In this document: piece by piece, positions 11,621 through 26,994 of the stretch
Layout of the letters: each line of letters begins with the position of its first letter
Position numbering within the stretch: position 1 is the first letter of the stretch
Made by a program: the position numbers and the translations under genes
The notes under the pieces: model-generated
Seen by the model: only the letters and a program-made list of their open reading frames with translations
Told to the model about the DNA's origin: nothing
The model's database searches: none
NCBI GenBank assembly: GCA_003254885.1
Contig: QANT01006803.1
Location: 1 to 63,778 of the forward strand
DNA: 63,778 nt
Origin: Purshia tridentata
Lineage: Eukaryota > Streptophyta > Magnoliopsida > Rosales > Rosaceae
Direction: 5' to 3'

Positions 11621-12010
11621 ATGCTTGGCTCCTCAAGCTTGAGAATCAACCTTGTTCTCAAGCCCGCTAAAAATCATAATTCCGTCATGCCGGTTCAAGA
11701 TCAAAACCGTTCAATTTTTAGATCACCTAATAAAGATCATTTTTGAAAAAAATTAACTCAATCGGAAATCGTTTGATTGTATAACTGTTAACGAATAGAT
11801 ACATGGTTTGGTGTTTTAACTATGACCTTATATTTATTCGTTGACAATTGTACAACCAAACGATTTCCGATTGAGTTGATTTTTTGTAGAGATGATCTTT
11901 ATTAGGTAATCTAAAATTGAACGGTTCTGATTTTGAACCGGCATGGTGGAATTATGACTTTCGGTGGGCTTGAGGAGAAGGTTGGTCCTCAAGTTTGAGA
12001 ACCCAAGCAT
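11621..12010. mobile_element. Foldback (MITE-like) element, arms ~185 bp
   Basis: The left arm (about 11621-11806) and right arm (about 11826-12010) are reverse complements over nearly their full length with scattered mismatches. Matching blocks include ATGCTTGG at the outer ends, CATAATTCC, CATGCCGGTTCAA, CCTAATAAAGATCAT and ACTCAATCGGAAATCGTTTG. Only about 20 bases separate the arms. No coding capacity and no clear target-site duplication were seen. It is a non-autonomous foldback DNA element or similar. Confidence 0.85.
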
Positions 12011-12799
12011 TTTTCTTTAATATTTGAAACTGACTAAGGCAAGTTGGAACGTGATTCAGATTTCGCGGTGCAATATTTTAAACCGCCTGCAGTATGTATA
12101 AATTTTTGTTAAGTCTTATCCCCCCTGACTTCATTGTCCGATTAATAAGTGAAAGTTTCTTCTTCATCCACCAAAAGAAGAAAAGGCAAGGAAACTAGCT
12201 CTGAGTTGACTTAACTTGAATTGTAGAAGGCAACTTGTTCTTACATATATGATATAATATACCCATCATTTATACATTATTTCTATATAATATTGTTTTG
12301 TGATGGGATCTGAATATACCAGAAGAAGGAGTAATTGCTCTCTAAAATCTACAACAAAAGCCATAGAAAACTTTCTCATCTGCAGCGGTGGCAGGTACAA
12401 AAAACTCCCCTCTTCCTTGCTGTTTATATTCTGGTTTCTTTAATATTTGCTTCTTTCATTAAGCTTGAAGGTGCATAGTTCTCTAATATTTGTGGTTGGT
12501 TAATTAATTCTATATTACGGCATTATAATTAATATTTAGTGAATTTGAACGAACTTTGGCCAATAATTAGGTCTGGTTTTCACCTTCTGTTTCCTTTGAA
12601 CTTTTGGTTAATTTATGATGAAATTAAACAAGTGATTTATTTTGTTAATGAAGGATAAGATCGAAATGGGAATAATATTCCTTTATATCTGGTACCCATT
12701 TATACAATAGAAAATTGGACTAATTATCTCTAACTCCTTAAAAACTAATAAGTTTAACTAGAAATACAATCAATCTAACTATTAAGCTAGAGTAAAACT
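12011..12799. other. Intergenic, no gene seen
   Basis: AT-rich DNA between the foldback element and unit C. No open frame with recognisable similarity and no repeat structure could be defined. Confidence 0.4.
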
Positions 12800-13856
12800 A
12801 CTATGGAATATGAATTCTTGAAAATATGGATTTAGAACAGAAGCTTCAGGGAAACACAAGGGTAGATACAGGATATCACTTAGTTATATAGTCAAGGAAT
12901 GGAGAAAAGAAAACCTTCCACTATTGGTCTAATTTAGTTGTGATTGGCCCGCAATTACTGGATTCTTCAATCTGGCCAAAGACACGTTATAATATATAAA
13001 AAAGAAAAAGAAAAACTATGGAAACTCTTAATTGACTTCACTTGTAAAGCAACTTGTTCTTACATATACCCCATCATCGTGCTATCATTAATGGAAATTT
13101 TCTGTGTCACCTACCAGAGTAGCAACCTATCTGCATTGAGCTGTTCTAGTGATCATCTACCAAAGGCAAACCAAACTTGGCTTTTCTTTTATACATAGCA
13201 GGTGCGAATTCACTTCCTAGTTCGTTCTCTGTCTTTTTTTTTTTGTTTGTTAATTTTTTGGTTAAATTTTTTTTTCACCCTTTCATAAATTGAGTCTGAG
13301 TTTTATTCTTCTTCTCCATTAATGCTATGTTTGCACATCAATTTTCTTGAAGCTTATGTTTCGTTATAGTTATAAGCTGGAATTGAGCAAAGGTAATGGG
13401 AGTGTTCTAATTTTCTTCTTTCTTTCAATTGAATTTTGGTTTGTCTCTGTTGTGTGTTTTGATTGGAAGCATAAGAATGATAAGATCTAAAAGAGGATAA
13501 CATCAACTATAAAACTTTGTAGTTTTAGAAGCTGCAAACCTGCAATAATGTAGAACAAGAGTTACTGTACACAACCATGTTCAGCTTCACTGTGGACCCC
13601 TTTTGGGGTAAGTAAGATGCTGCATTAAAAAGCCCAAGTGGCACTTACGTGGATCCCAAGGCAACAACCAGCTCAAAGCAAAACAAAAAAAAAAATTTCA
13701 ATTGCCCAAGTGGCACTACATCATATTTCAATTGCTTTGTGTTTCCTACTTTAAACTTGTAATTTTAATTCCTGGTCTTGTTGATTGTGGTTTCACTAAT
13801 TACTAATCATCGTCATCTTCATGTATTAGAATCACAACAAAGTCATCACAAGGAAA
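12800..13856 (+). repeat. Upstream region of DUF247 array unit C
   Basis: Copy of the unit A and B upstream region that runs straight into the intact DUF247 start codon. The last ~60 bases before the ATG (ending CACAACAAAGTCATCACAAG plus GAAA) are nearly identical to the leader of the unit A pseudogene. The promoter of the intact gene should lie here. Confidence 0.8.
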
Positions 13857-15179
13857 ATGAAAGGAAGCAATGAAGCTGCTCCAAATGACTTTGAAAACCC
13901 GTACGTGCCATTGGAAACTTCAATGAGGGAGGAGTTGGATAGCTTGCCTTTCTTGTCTTCTTCGTGTTGTATCTACAGAGTTCCAGAGCGATTACGGTGT
14001 GTAAATGAAAAGGCCTACACACCTAAGCTAGTCTCTATTGGCCCACTTCACCATGGCAAGAAGCCCTTAGAAGCTATGGAAGAGCACAAAAAGAGGTACC
14101 TAAAGGATTATCTATATCGTACACAGGTAAGCTTGAAAGATTATATAAAGAAAATAAGAGACCAAGAAGTGAGATTACGCAATTGTTATGCAGAAACCAT
14201 TAAGTTTAGTAGTGACGACTTTGTAAGAATGATTCTAGTGGATACCGCCTTCATTATTGAGGTCTTATTGAGGTTACACCTCGAGGAATTTGTTAACGAA
14301 AATGACCGGATATGCAACAACCCTGAGATGATTATGGATCTATGGCCTGACATGTTGTTGCTCGAAAATCAGCTTCCACTCTTCATTCTCGATGATCTAT
14401 TTGACCCAGACAAAATTGCAGTCTCTTCTAATTTTAATAGTACTAAGAGGCTTTCAATAATTAATCTTTCTACCCATCTCATCAAATTTGCAATGTTTTC
14501 TGTCGGGGGAGTGAAGGAGCACAGCTTGGAAAGAGTTCGTTCTTCTAATGTACAAGTAGAACATTTTGTTGATCTTATAAGAACTTTATGTGAACAACAT
14601 CTAGTTGGACAACGCACAAACCTTTTAGATGTAAGTTGGGCACCCAACATGACAGAGCTACATCAGGCAGGAGTCAAGTTTAAGGTGGGGATATCAACCA
14701 AAAACGCATTTGACATACAATTCACCGATGGGATTCTGGAAATTCCAAAATTAATAATTTGTGAAGACACAGCGTCTCTATTCAGAAATCTTATTGCCTT
14801 TGAACAATGCCATTGCAAAATGAGGTACGTAAGTGATTATGTACACATCATGGATCGTTTTGTGGACTCCCCAAAGGATGTGGACTTGCTTGTTGAGCAT
14901 GGAATTGTTAAAAATTTGCTAGGTAGTAGCAGTGATGTTTCTACCCTGATTAATAAGCTTGGCATTGGGGGTTATAGTGGGGAACACTACTATTATGCTA
15001 CTCTTTCTGAAGACCTGAATAAGTACTGCAGTTCGATGTGGCACAAATCGTTAGCAAGTTTGAGACAAAATTATTTCAACACACCTTGGGCGACTACTTC
15101 TATCATTGCAGCTGTTGTTCTCCTCTTACTCACTCTCATACAAACAATCTGCTCTATTATCTCTCTTACCAAAGAGTAG
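13857..15179 (+). CDS. DUF247 (UPF0481) membrane-anchored protein
   Basis: Intact single-exon gene of 440 residues, a usual length for plant DUF247 proteins. Family landmarks are visible: YRVPERLR near residue 41, PKLVSIGPLHHG around 56-67, a MEEHKKRYL segment, VDTAFIIEVLLRL around 129-141, and DMLLLENQLPLFILDDLF around 169-186. The C-terminus has one membrane segment (TTSIIAAVVLLLLTLIQTIC, about 410-429) followed by a short lysine-acidic end. No enzymatic function is established for the family. In grasses DUF247 genes belong to the S and Z self-incompatibility loci; that does not make this one an incompatibility gene. It is the only intact member of a three-unit array here. The start codon is supported because the same ATG and leader are kept in the unit A pseudogene. 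Confidence 0.95.
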   Translation: MKGSNEAAPNDFENPYVPLETSMREELDSLPFLSSSCCIYRVPERLRCVNEKAYTPKLVSIGPLHHGKKPLEAMEEHKKRYLKDYLYRTQVSLKDYIKKIRDQEVRLRNCYAETIKFSSDDFVRMILVDTAFIIEVLLRLHLEEFVNENDRICNNPEMIMDLWPDMLLLENQLPLFILDDLFDPDKIAVSSNFNSTKRLSIINLSTHLIKFAMFSVGGVKEHSLERVRSSNVQVEHFVDLIRTLCEQHLVGQRTNLLDVSWAPNMTELHQAGVKFKVGISTKNAFDIQFTDGILEIPKLIICEDTASLFRNLIAFEQCHCKMRYVSDYVHIMDRFVDSPKDVDLLVEHGIVKNLLGSSSDVSTLINKLGIGGYSGEHYYYATLSEDLNKYCSSMWHKSLASLRQNYFNTPWATTSIIAAVVLLLLTLIQTICSIISLTKE

Positions 15180-15198
15180 CCGTGGGGATTTTTTCTGG

Positions 15199-15411
15199 AT
15201 TCCAATGACTTCTATTTTTGCTGCTCTTTGTGAAGACCTGAACAAGTACTACAGAATGTCTTGGCACAAATGGAAGGCAAGTTTGAGAAAAAATTATTGC
15301 AGCACCCCTTGGCCATCTATTTCTACCATTGCAGCTGTTTTGCTTCTCAGGCCCACCCTCATACAAGCAGTGTGCTCTGTTGTCTCTGATATGCCTGCTG
15401 CGTCACAGTAA
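15199..15411 (+). pseudogene. Detached DUF247 C-terminal tail, unit C (still open)
   Basis: Twenty bases after the DUF247 stop, in another frame, lies an open segment resembling the last ~65 residues of the gene: EDLNKYYRMSWHKWKASLRK, then CSTPWPSISTIAAVLLL and a tail ending in MPAASQ, against EDLNKYCSSMWHK..NTPWATTSIIAAVVLLL in the gene. It has no start codon of its own and no upstream DUF247 body. Most likely it is the end of a lost tandem DUF247 gene. Use as an alternative 3' exon is possible but unproven. Confidence 0.7.
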
Positions 15412-15689
15412 GTCTCTCCTTCTAGTCTTTGAGAGACTTGTTAAGTTTTCAAACTGCCATGAAGAGTCTGTATTAGTATGTAGAAGAGTACTATGGCCGT
15501 TTTTTCAGTGAATTTGTGCTGCAGTGTGCATATGGGATGATACCGTAGAGTAATTAAAACTGTATTGTTATATATTTTTAGGGCAAAATTCATTTTAGAA
15601 CCTCAAGTATAGTGTGTTTTGCTTTAAAAAGTGGGATTCCGATACCTCAATTTCATTTTTCTGACAATTTCGTACCTCCGTTAGTTTTT

Positions 15690-17040
15690 GGTCAAACTAG
15701 CCGTTAACCCCACCACAACCTAGCTAGAACTGCATTTAATTCCTCACACACAGCCTTGGGAAACTTAAACACTGCCATGGGATAGGCATGTATGTCACAG
15801 GCTACTACTGATTTTAATAACACCTCTTTCCTAGCAGCTGGAAGATAAACTTGTCTCCACCCACTAACCCTTTTTAACACTCTCTTTGATATAAGAGAGA
15901 GCTTCTCTCTTGGATTTTCCCCAGAGTGTAGGCAAGTCCAAATACTTGCCAGGGTTACCAGCCAGTTTCATCTCAAAAGTTGCACAGATAGAATACTTCA
16001 TCTGTATTTGGGCTAAAAAAAAAAGTAGATTTGTTGTAGATAACCCTTTTCCATAAAGCAGCACAATAAGCTTCCAATAATTTCTTGAACACCAAGCAAT
16101 TTTATTTAGTAGCCTGCAAGAAGAAGAAAGAGTCATCTGCTTTTTGCAGATGACTCAAAACAAGTCTCATGCCTTTTAATTAACGAACCAGCTGCACATG
16201 CGTCAAGAGTCATATTTGAGAAGACATGCATCTCCCACAACTAAGAACATATAGGGTGATAAAGAATCACCCTGTCTTAAACCTCTAGGAGGAATGAAAG
16301 TTGGACCAGCTTACTATTGACATGAATGGATAAAGATACTGATCTAACACACTCCATCACAAGCTTCACCCATTTTGATGCATATACCATCTTAACCATT
16401 ACAATTTCTAGGAAAGCCCATTCAATTCTGTCATAGGCCTTATTCATGCCAACTTTTAAACCCAACTTAATTTCCAACCCCACCTGACTTTTTGAGCTTC
16501 AAGTGAAACCTGTTAGCCAGAATTTTATGCAAGAATATAGAAGAAAAATTACAGCAACCTATGGGCCTAAACTGAGAAAAACTCTCAGGAGAATGTACAT
16601 TAGGGATGTGACATTTATAGACCTTAGAATCTCACCATTAACATAGAAAGACATAGCTGATTTGCAATCAATTTCCTGCAGTGTAGACCAAAATTTATGA
16701 TAGAATATACTTGAGAATCTATCTGGACCAGGTGCTTTTAAAGCCCCAAGATAAAAAAACAGCAGCCATCCAGAGAAATTGGAGAGACAAAAAAACTCAT
16801 TCATCTCATCTGTAACCCCCTTTTTGACACTAGCGAAAGCCTGATGCCAATCCCTATGGACCATTGGATTGAAATAGCTTCTGAAAATACCCCAAGAAAC
16901 CAGCTTGAATTCCTTCTTCAGTGTCAAGCCAAGTACCATCCTCACCTTGAATGCAGGGCACTTTATTGCACTGTCTTCTCTGAATGGTAGAAGATGAAAA
17001 TTTTTTGTATTTATATATATCCCCTGATACAACCAACTCT
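15690..17040 (-). mobile_element. LINE (non-LTR) reverse-transcriptase relic, unit C
   Basis: On the minus strand the pieces follow reverse-transcriptase order: a KAPGPDRFSSIFYHKFWSTL segment (about 16680-16745), MNKAYDRIEWAFLE (about 16400-16450), a GLRQGDSLSPYMF-type motif (about 16240-16290), ADDSFFFLQAT (about 16110-16145) and a thumb segment AARKEVLLKS..AYPMAVFKFPKA (about 15750-15845). Stops and frameshifts break it throughout, so it is inactive. It extends further towards the reverse-transcriptase N-terminus than the copy in unit A. Confidence 0.88.
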
Positions 17041-17310
17041 GGACCTTAAAATTTATAACATTAATTTTGTATGTCGCTAATAATTTTAATTATGGGAAGT
17101 AACATTAATTCTCTGCAAAACTAATATCCAAAAAGTAGAGAGACAGAGAATCAAATTCAGACATGCACATTTTGGACTAAGGAATTAGCCCTTGTGTTTG
17201 CACTATATGTTTGTGTTATTCTTGACCACTCATCATTGAAATTAACCTTATAACTAATAATTCAAAGAGCACCAAAATTAACTGCTCTATCTCTATTCAC
17301 CACCCGTTAT

Positions 17311-19771
17311 TCATGATCTATATGGCGGTGTTCCATGTCCCAAGTCTTGTAAGCAAGGCACAGTGGGTGTGGTGTAGGCAGATGTTCCTTTGGTATTCAT
17401 GCAAGAGGCAAAAATCTCACCTCCATAAGCTGCCGATGTTATGTTAACATAATCCATTTTAATGTTGGTGCAATTTATCTTTGCACAGTTCAATGTGATT
17501 GCACAATTCCAAGCACTCGTTCCCTTCACACCAGTATACGTAACATTGCTCACTGACACTGCCTTGGTCTGCAACATTAATTAATTTCTCAAAATGATTA
17601 AAATTTTGCACATAACATATATATCAAGATCCAGTTTTATATATTTATACTAATATTTGACCAAACCCCATTTCTTTTTTCTTTTTTATTGAAAGAGAAA
17701 GTTAGTTAAAATGATCATATTCTTATACATGCATTAATTTACCATGTTTTTGCAACTGAGTCCACCATCGCAGTAAAATTGGTCAATGATAATCGGATTG
17801 CTAGCGTTCTCAAGTCCGATGCCTTCGAAATGGATATTCCTCGCGTACCCTGAACCCCCCTAAATAAAATTAAGACCCAATTATTGATAAGGGTTTAGTT
17901 TTTATCACTTTACTATTAAGCAAATAATTATATATAAGATGGTCGATTTAGATTATAAAAATAGTTATAAATTACTACTTTTCTCACCTGCCAGGTCTTA
18001 ATCCTTGCTCCATACATAGACCCTTTAAAAGTAGAGTTTCGCACAATCACCTCTTCAACTGTTTCATATGCCTCATTTGCTCCAAGGCTTCCCACACTAA
18101 ATAATAAGAGACGCATTTAATAGAAACACAAAACCAAATTAGTAATAATTAAACCAAACTTCAACTAATTTATAAAAGATGGCATGTTTGACAAACCTTA
18201 TACCATGACCTGGGCCACATACTATCCCCGAAATATTGATATGAGAACAATTTCCCTTTATAGCAATGCAGTCATCCCCTAGCATGCATATTAACACATT
18301 AAGTAAATTATTAGCAACAATTAAAAATAAAAACAACACCTAATTAAGGGATAGATTAATTACCAGTTGCAATGGTACTGTTTTGGATACGTACATATGT
18401 TGTGAAGCCAATATCAATTCCATCAGTGTTAGGGCTTGATTCTGGTGCAGTTATATTAAGATTGGAGAGAGTTACATTGTTACTACGAATTATATTGATA
18501 TGGTTTCTTGGGCTATTTACATGAGTTAATCCCCTAAGCTCAAAATTTGAGCAATTGTAGATAAACAAAGCCTGCATTAATAGGAATAGGGATACAAATT
18601 AATTTCTATTGGATATTATATTAATAAAAATAATTAACTGTTAAAAATTTCTTTGTATAATAATGAATTACAAGTTTTCCATAGTGTCTTACGTACCGTA
18701 GGCCTATAGCAGTTTGTATAACCTAGAAAAGGCAGAGGTTGATCATCACTACTTGTTTCCTGGAGATAAATTCGAGTTATAATATTTTGTTACACATCTA
18801 TTTTCATGAATATGACAATATATATATATATATAAATGCATAGAATAAAATGTAAAGATGTGTACATGATGGTGGTTTTTGTCCTGATTGTTCCACCAAA
18901 TTTCACCCCGACCGTCGAAAATTCCTGATCCATTGATGATGAGATTGGCCACATTAGAAAATCCTAGCCAGCTATTTGCATAACAATTTTTCCATCCACT
19001 CTTATATGCTGGACCAATTATGGTTCCTGAAACCTGCTTAACATAATCAAAGTAATTAATCTGATTAATAGACTCAAATTAATATTTAGATATCAAAACC
19101 ATATACCAATACAATCCATTAATTGATTATGATTAAAGAAACTTCAGTAAAATACAAATCATTTTCAGACATTTCATGTTCCAATATGAAGGATATTTTA
19201 TTTTAGCAATTTAATTTTACGTATCAGTTTTGTACTCATTTAGGTGCCTTATATAAAACGTATTTACTCCGTAGCAATATTCAATTTTGTTAATTTTTAC
19301 ATATTAATCTACAAAGACTTTAAGTTACGTGATAAAAGAGACAAATATATGCTCGGTTTATGAAAATTTATTATTAAATAATTAAGTGAAGTACCTCAAC
19401 TCGAACAAATTTAGACTTGCAGGGACCTTGAAAATGAACAGGCAGCAATTTAAATGTCTTTCCCCCAGGTATTTCCATTGTGGGCAGACCATAATAACTT
19501 ACTTCAGCTTCACACAGATCCTTCCATGCTTTTAAAAAAGCCTATCAAATATTGCATATATAAATTAGAAATTAAACAATTTATTATCTTTAGATTAACT
19601 GCAAAATTAACAAAGTTGAAGGAAATATTTTACTTGGGAATCATCATTTTGACCATCTCCAGTAGCACCATAGTCAACCACGTTGATAACAGTTGAGCTT
19701 TCACACACAGTCTCAACGTTGACAAAATTCGTTAGAACAATATAAATGATAAAAGTGGTGCCCCATAAATC
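17311..19771 (-). CDS. Polygalacturonase (GH28), PG2 (first exon not resolved)
   Basis: Secreted GH28 pectinase, paralogue of PG1. Exons on the minus strand: 19771-19634, 19541-19395, 19033-18866, 18759-18697, 18571-18364, 18278-18197, 18096-17988, 17859-17743 and 17568-17311, all closing in phase and giving about 430 residues without the first exon. The hydrophobic stretch WGTTFIIYIVLTNFVNVETV resembles a signal peptide. Signatures SPNTDG, GDDC, GPGHGI and RIKT are all present. It differs from PG1 in a longer linker exon (ETSSDDQPLPFLGYTNCY), a separate 117-base exon and a longer C-terminus. The start codon lies upstream, perhaps in the open stretch near 20181 that begins MVHRSKHLPF, but no donor there is convincing. 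No lesion seen. Confidence 0.88.
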
Positions 19772-21682
19772 CTGCGCATATATATTTAATAACTAGTTAT
19801 ATTATTATTTTCAGTTTCAGAAAATATGGTAAAAATATTATATTAGGCTAAACAATACGAAGAATAAAAGTAGTGTGGTAACGTATACATATTATGACTG
19901 ATGTTTATCAAATTATGAATCTAAATTACATATTCAATCGAAAGTCAACTTAAAAAAAATTCAGATGTATAATTTAATCACATAAAATTGTACGTTAAGT
20001 TGAGAGTTTTTTTTTGTAGAGAAGAAAACATTTTTGTATATATTTTCTCGATAATAGAAGTGGCGAAATCTAGTTCTACAAGTAGAGCCACTGATGTGTA
20101 GACAGATGCTAGTAGCTCTATACTAGATGAAAAAAGAGGTAGCAAATTCAGAAATGGTAAATGCTTGGATCTATGTACCATTTTGTGTGATTTGTATATA
20201 TGAACAGCTTTGAAAAATTGTATGCATGGTTTGCACCCTCTTTGCCAAGTCTATATATGTTATATATGGACCTTAAAAATGAAGTAATGCATCCCATTAA
20301 TTCCCTTCCCCATTATTCCATATGACAATATCTTTGTTGTTTAAAATTTTAATTAAAGTCCAAATATAGAGAGAGACCCACTTTCAAAACGCATCATGTT
20401 AGTTTGAGGCTTTGAGCTTCCTCTTTTCTTTTTTTTTCCTTTTCTTTTTTGTAAACAGAGGAAAAGTTTATTTCCATAGGCTTTCAGGTTTCGACTTTTC
20501 GATGAATCCGAGAGGTCTATAATTTATAGAAAAACCGAAAATGCTATATTCTGACTCTCTGAGCTCCATATGGAGTGGATCCGAACTGAATTGAAGGTGT
20601 AAGGAAATGGATGTCAAGAGATGGAGGGCGACAAGCCACCAAGAAGCACAATAAATCACTTCCAGTAGCTCTCACCAAATAAAAAATCACTTCCAGTAGC
20701 AACACCACTTGGTCCACAGACAGAAGAATTTGGAAGCTTTCTTGCTTATGGTTATGGGTCGAGTAAATGAGGAAAGAATGGAAGAAAATAAATATGACGT
20801 TAAATTTTATTCTGTTTAGGTTAGATATTAATGATTGCCTAGTGTTATAATATCAATGAATTCGTGATATTTCACACAGAATAATTTCTTTCTTTTGAAA
20901 ATAAAATTTGTTATGAGAAGTTGATAACCAAAGTACACAAACACAGGGGCTCTTAAATAAGGAAGTCCTTATTTTACCCAAAAAACGGGACTGCATTGTG
21001 GGTTGAGTAACAGTTCACTCAATTACCAAAGAAAAGTAAAAAACACTATTTTCATTACCAGCAAAAACTTAATATTTATGCACTTTTTTCATTGTCATTT
21101 AAAAATCAAAAGATATATCTATTTGAATTACTATTATTTTATTCATTTACCATGAGAATTACTTAAATAGTCAACAATTTCAGAAAAAGGAGAAAATTTT
21201 GGATTTCTAGCTTGAAAATTTTGCATCAACAAAAAGGCAAAAACTAACACAGTGAAAACCTTTTATCTTATGCGCCTCTCCCACACATATATAACATATT
21301 TTTCTTGTACAACACAAATACTGATAAAACGACAGAAAATAAAGCAAATAACAATCATTTCTCTCCAAAAGTTCAATTTTTTTACCCAAAAGTGCATAGG
21401 TCCACAGCTAGTAAACACATAATACTGCAAATGAATACTAAAAATTTGAACGCACACTACATACTCTCTCAAATCCCTAATAGCGTCATGCCTACTTCCT
21501 TGTGTGGAGGAGGGAGCAACAAGTTTTAGAAACTACAGGTCAAAGTCGTATACATTACGTAGAGCGCTTCTACCTCTTAAAAGCAAATCGTTTAAAATCA
21601 ATCTGAAAAACACAGAACGATATGCAGCAGACCCTCCACCACCAGAGTAAATGAAGCCATCATGTCGAGACGTAAACTTACA
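19772..21682. other. PG2 promoter side and helicase 3' flank
   Basis: Should hold the unresolved first exon and promoter of PG2 (19.8-20.3 kb) and, on the right, the 3' UTR of the helicase. A short tandem echo of AATCACTTCCAGTAGC occurs near 20654 and 20687. No other gene was recognised. Confidence 0.45.
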
Positions 21683-25911
<4,229 letters not shown>

Positions 25912-25914
25912 ATT

Positions 25915-26042
25915 CTGCTATTCAGAGACCTCCAATTAGGGTTTCGAAATCGAGTCCGAAATTAGGGTTTTTGAAATTTTGAATCCAACAGAGTTGTTAG
26001 AGAAATTAGGTTTCCGAAGGAGATGGAGATGGAGAATTTTAC
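25915..26042 (-). promoter_or_regulatory. Helicase leader intron with two telo-box motifs
   Basis: On the minus strand CACAG|GTAAAA at 26042 and ATAGCAG at 25915 bound a plausible 5' UTR intron, four bases before the ATG. It contains two AAACCCTAA motifs (25936-25944 and 25962-25970), the telo-box common in first introns and leaders of plant genes for translation and RNA processing. A TATA-like TTTATATATAG lies at 26227-26237. Confidence 0.6.
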
Positions 26043-26226
26043 CTGTGCGAAAGTGTGAGTAGGTTGAATTAGGGTGAGGGTTTGAGAATTTGGGAGAGTC
26101 TGCAAATTGAAAACGTTAGCTGAAAAAACCAATTTGAAACTTTTACTGAGAGAGAGAGAGAGTCGGGTTGAGACCTCGACGAAGGGAGAGCTGAGTGAGA
26201 GATAGGGTTACAAGGATTGGGAACCA

Positions 26227-26237
26227 CTATATATAAA
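26227..26237 (-). promoter_or_regulatory. TATA box of the helicase gene
   Basis: The minus strand reads TTTATATATAG here, about 190 bases upstream of the leader-intron donor. It fits a transcription start near 26200. Confidence 0.5.
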
Positions 26238-26994
26238 CAGCATATTTCCGAAACTACCCTTGCTGTTTGTCAATATTCACTATAATACTATTGATCCACT
26301 TATTTTAATTTTGGCAAAATAAAAAAAAAAATTTTTTTTTTTTGGTCATATTGAAGCAGGCAACTTGCAATTAGGAGCGAGCACGAGTCGTTTTGGTTCA
26401 CTTCTTCTCCAAAATCGTAGACCAAACCAATACTTTCAGGTTGGTAATTTTTCAAACTAATCCAATCCAATTAAAGTGAAAAACCCGAATCAAATCGAAC
26501 TAATTAAAATCAAGTTATACAATTTTGGTTTGGCTCAAAATACAATGAAAATTTAGGCTCAAACTCAACTTAAATTACTGTATCATTTTAAAATACAAAT
26601 ATGTGTGACAAAACAAATTTAATAAATTAATATGACAAGACAATAAGTCATGAAATGTTATTAAATCAAAATCAATTTTCATTCATTAGTTATTTTTAGG
26701 GTATAAACTTGAATATACTCAAAAGTTAAATTTCTAAAATTTTGAAGAAAAATATTGTTTAGAAGTCTTTCAACATCCACTCTCTCGACCCCAATGGGCC
26801 AAATGAGTCCTTCAAGACAATCTACATGTTAGGCCACGTTTAGTAAAATATCTTTTTTTTGTGGCCAGTCACGTTTAGTAAAATATCTAATCGTACAAGA
26901 TTAGATCCCACCCAGCCACACCAATCCAACCGACCTGAACTAAAGTAGACTGGTGGCACCTTGTTACTATCTAGTTGCTCCTTCATTTGCTTCA
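26238..26994. other. Divergent promoter region between helicase and BSD2-type gene
   Basis: AT-rich intergenic DNA of about 0.75 kb. A site II-like ATGGGCC lies near 26792. The phrase CACGTTTAGTAAAATATCT occurs twice, near 26837 and 26870, a small tandem duplication. No gene seen. Confidence 0.4.

Noticed and set aside
4401..19800. DUF247 plus polygalacturonase block as a self-incompatibility locus
   Set aside because: DUF247 genes act in self-incompatibility in grasses together with small secreted proteins; none is recognisable here and this sequence looks eudicot. Kept only as a low-level hypothesis in the findings.
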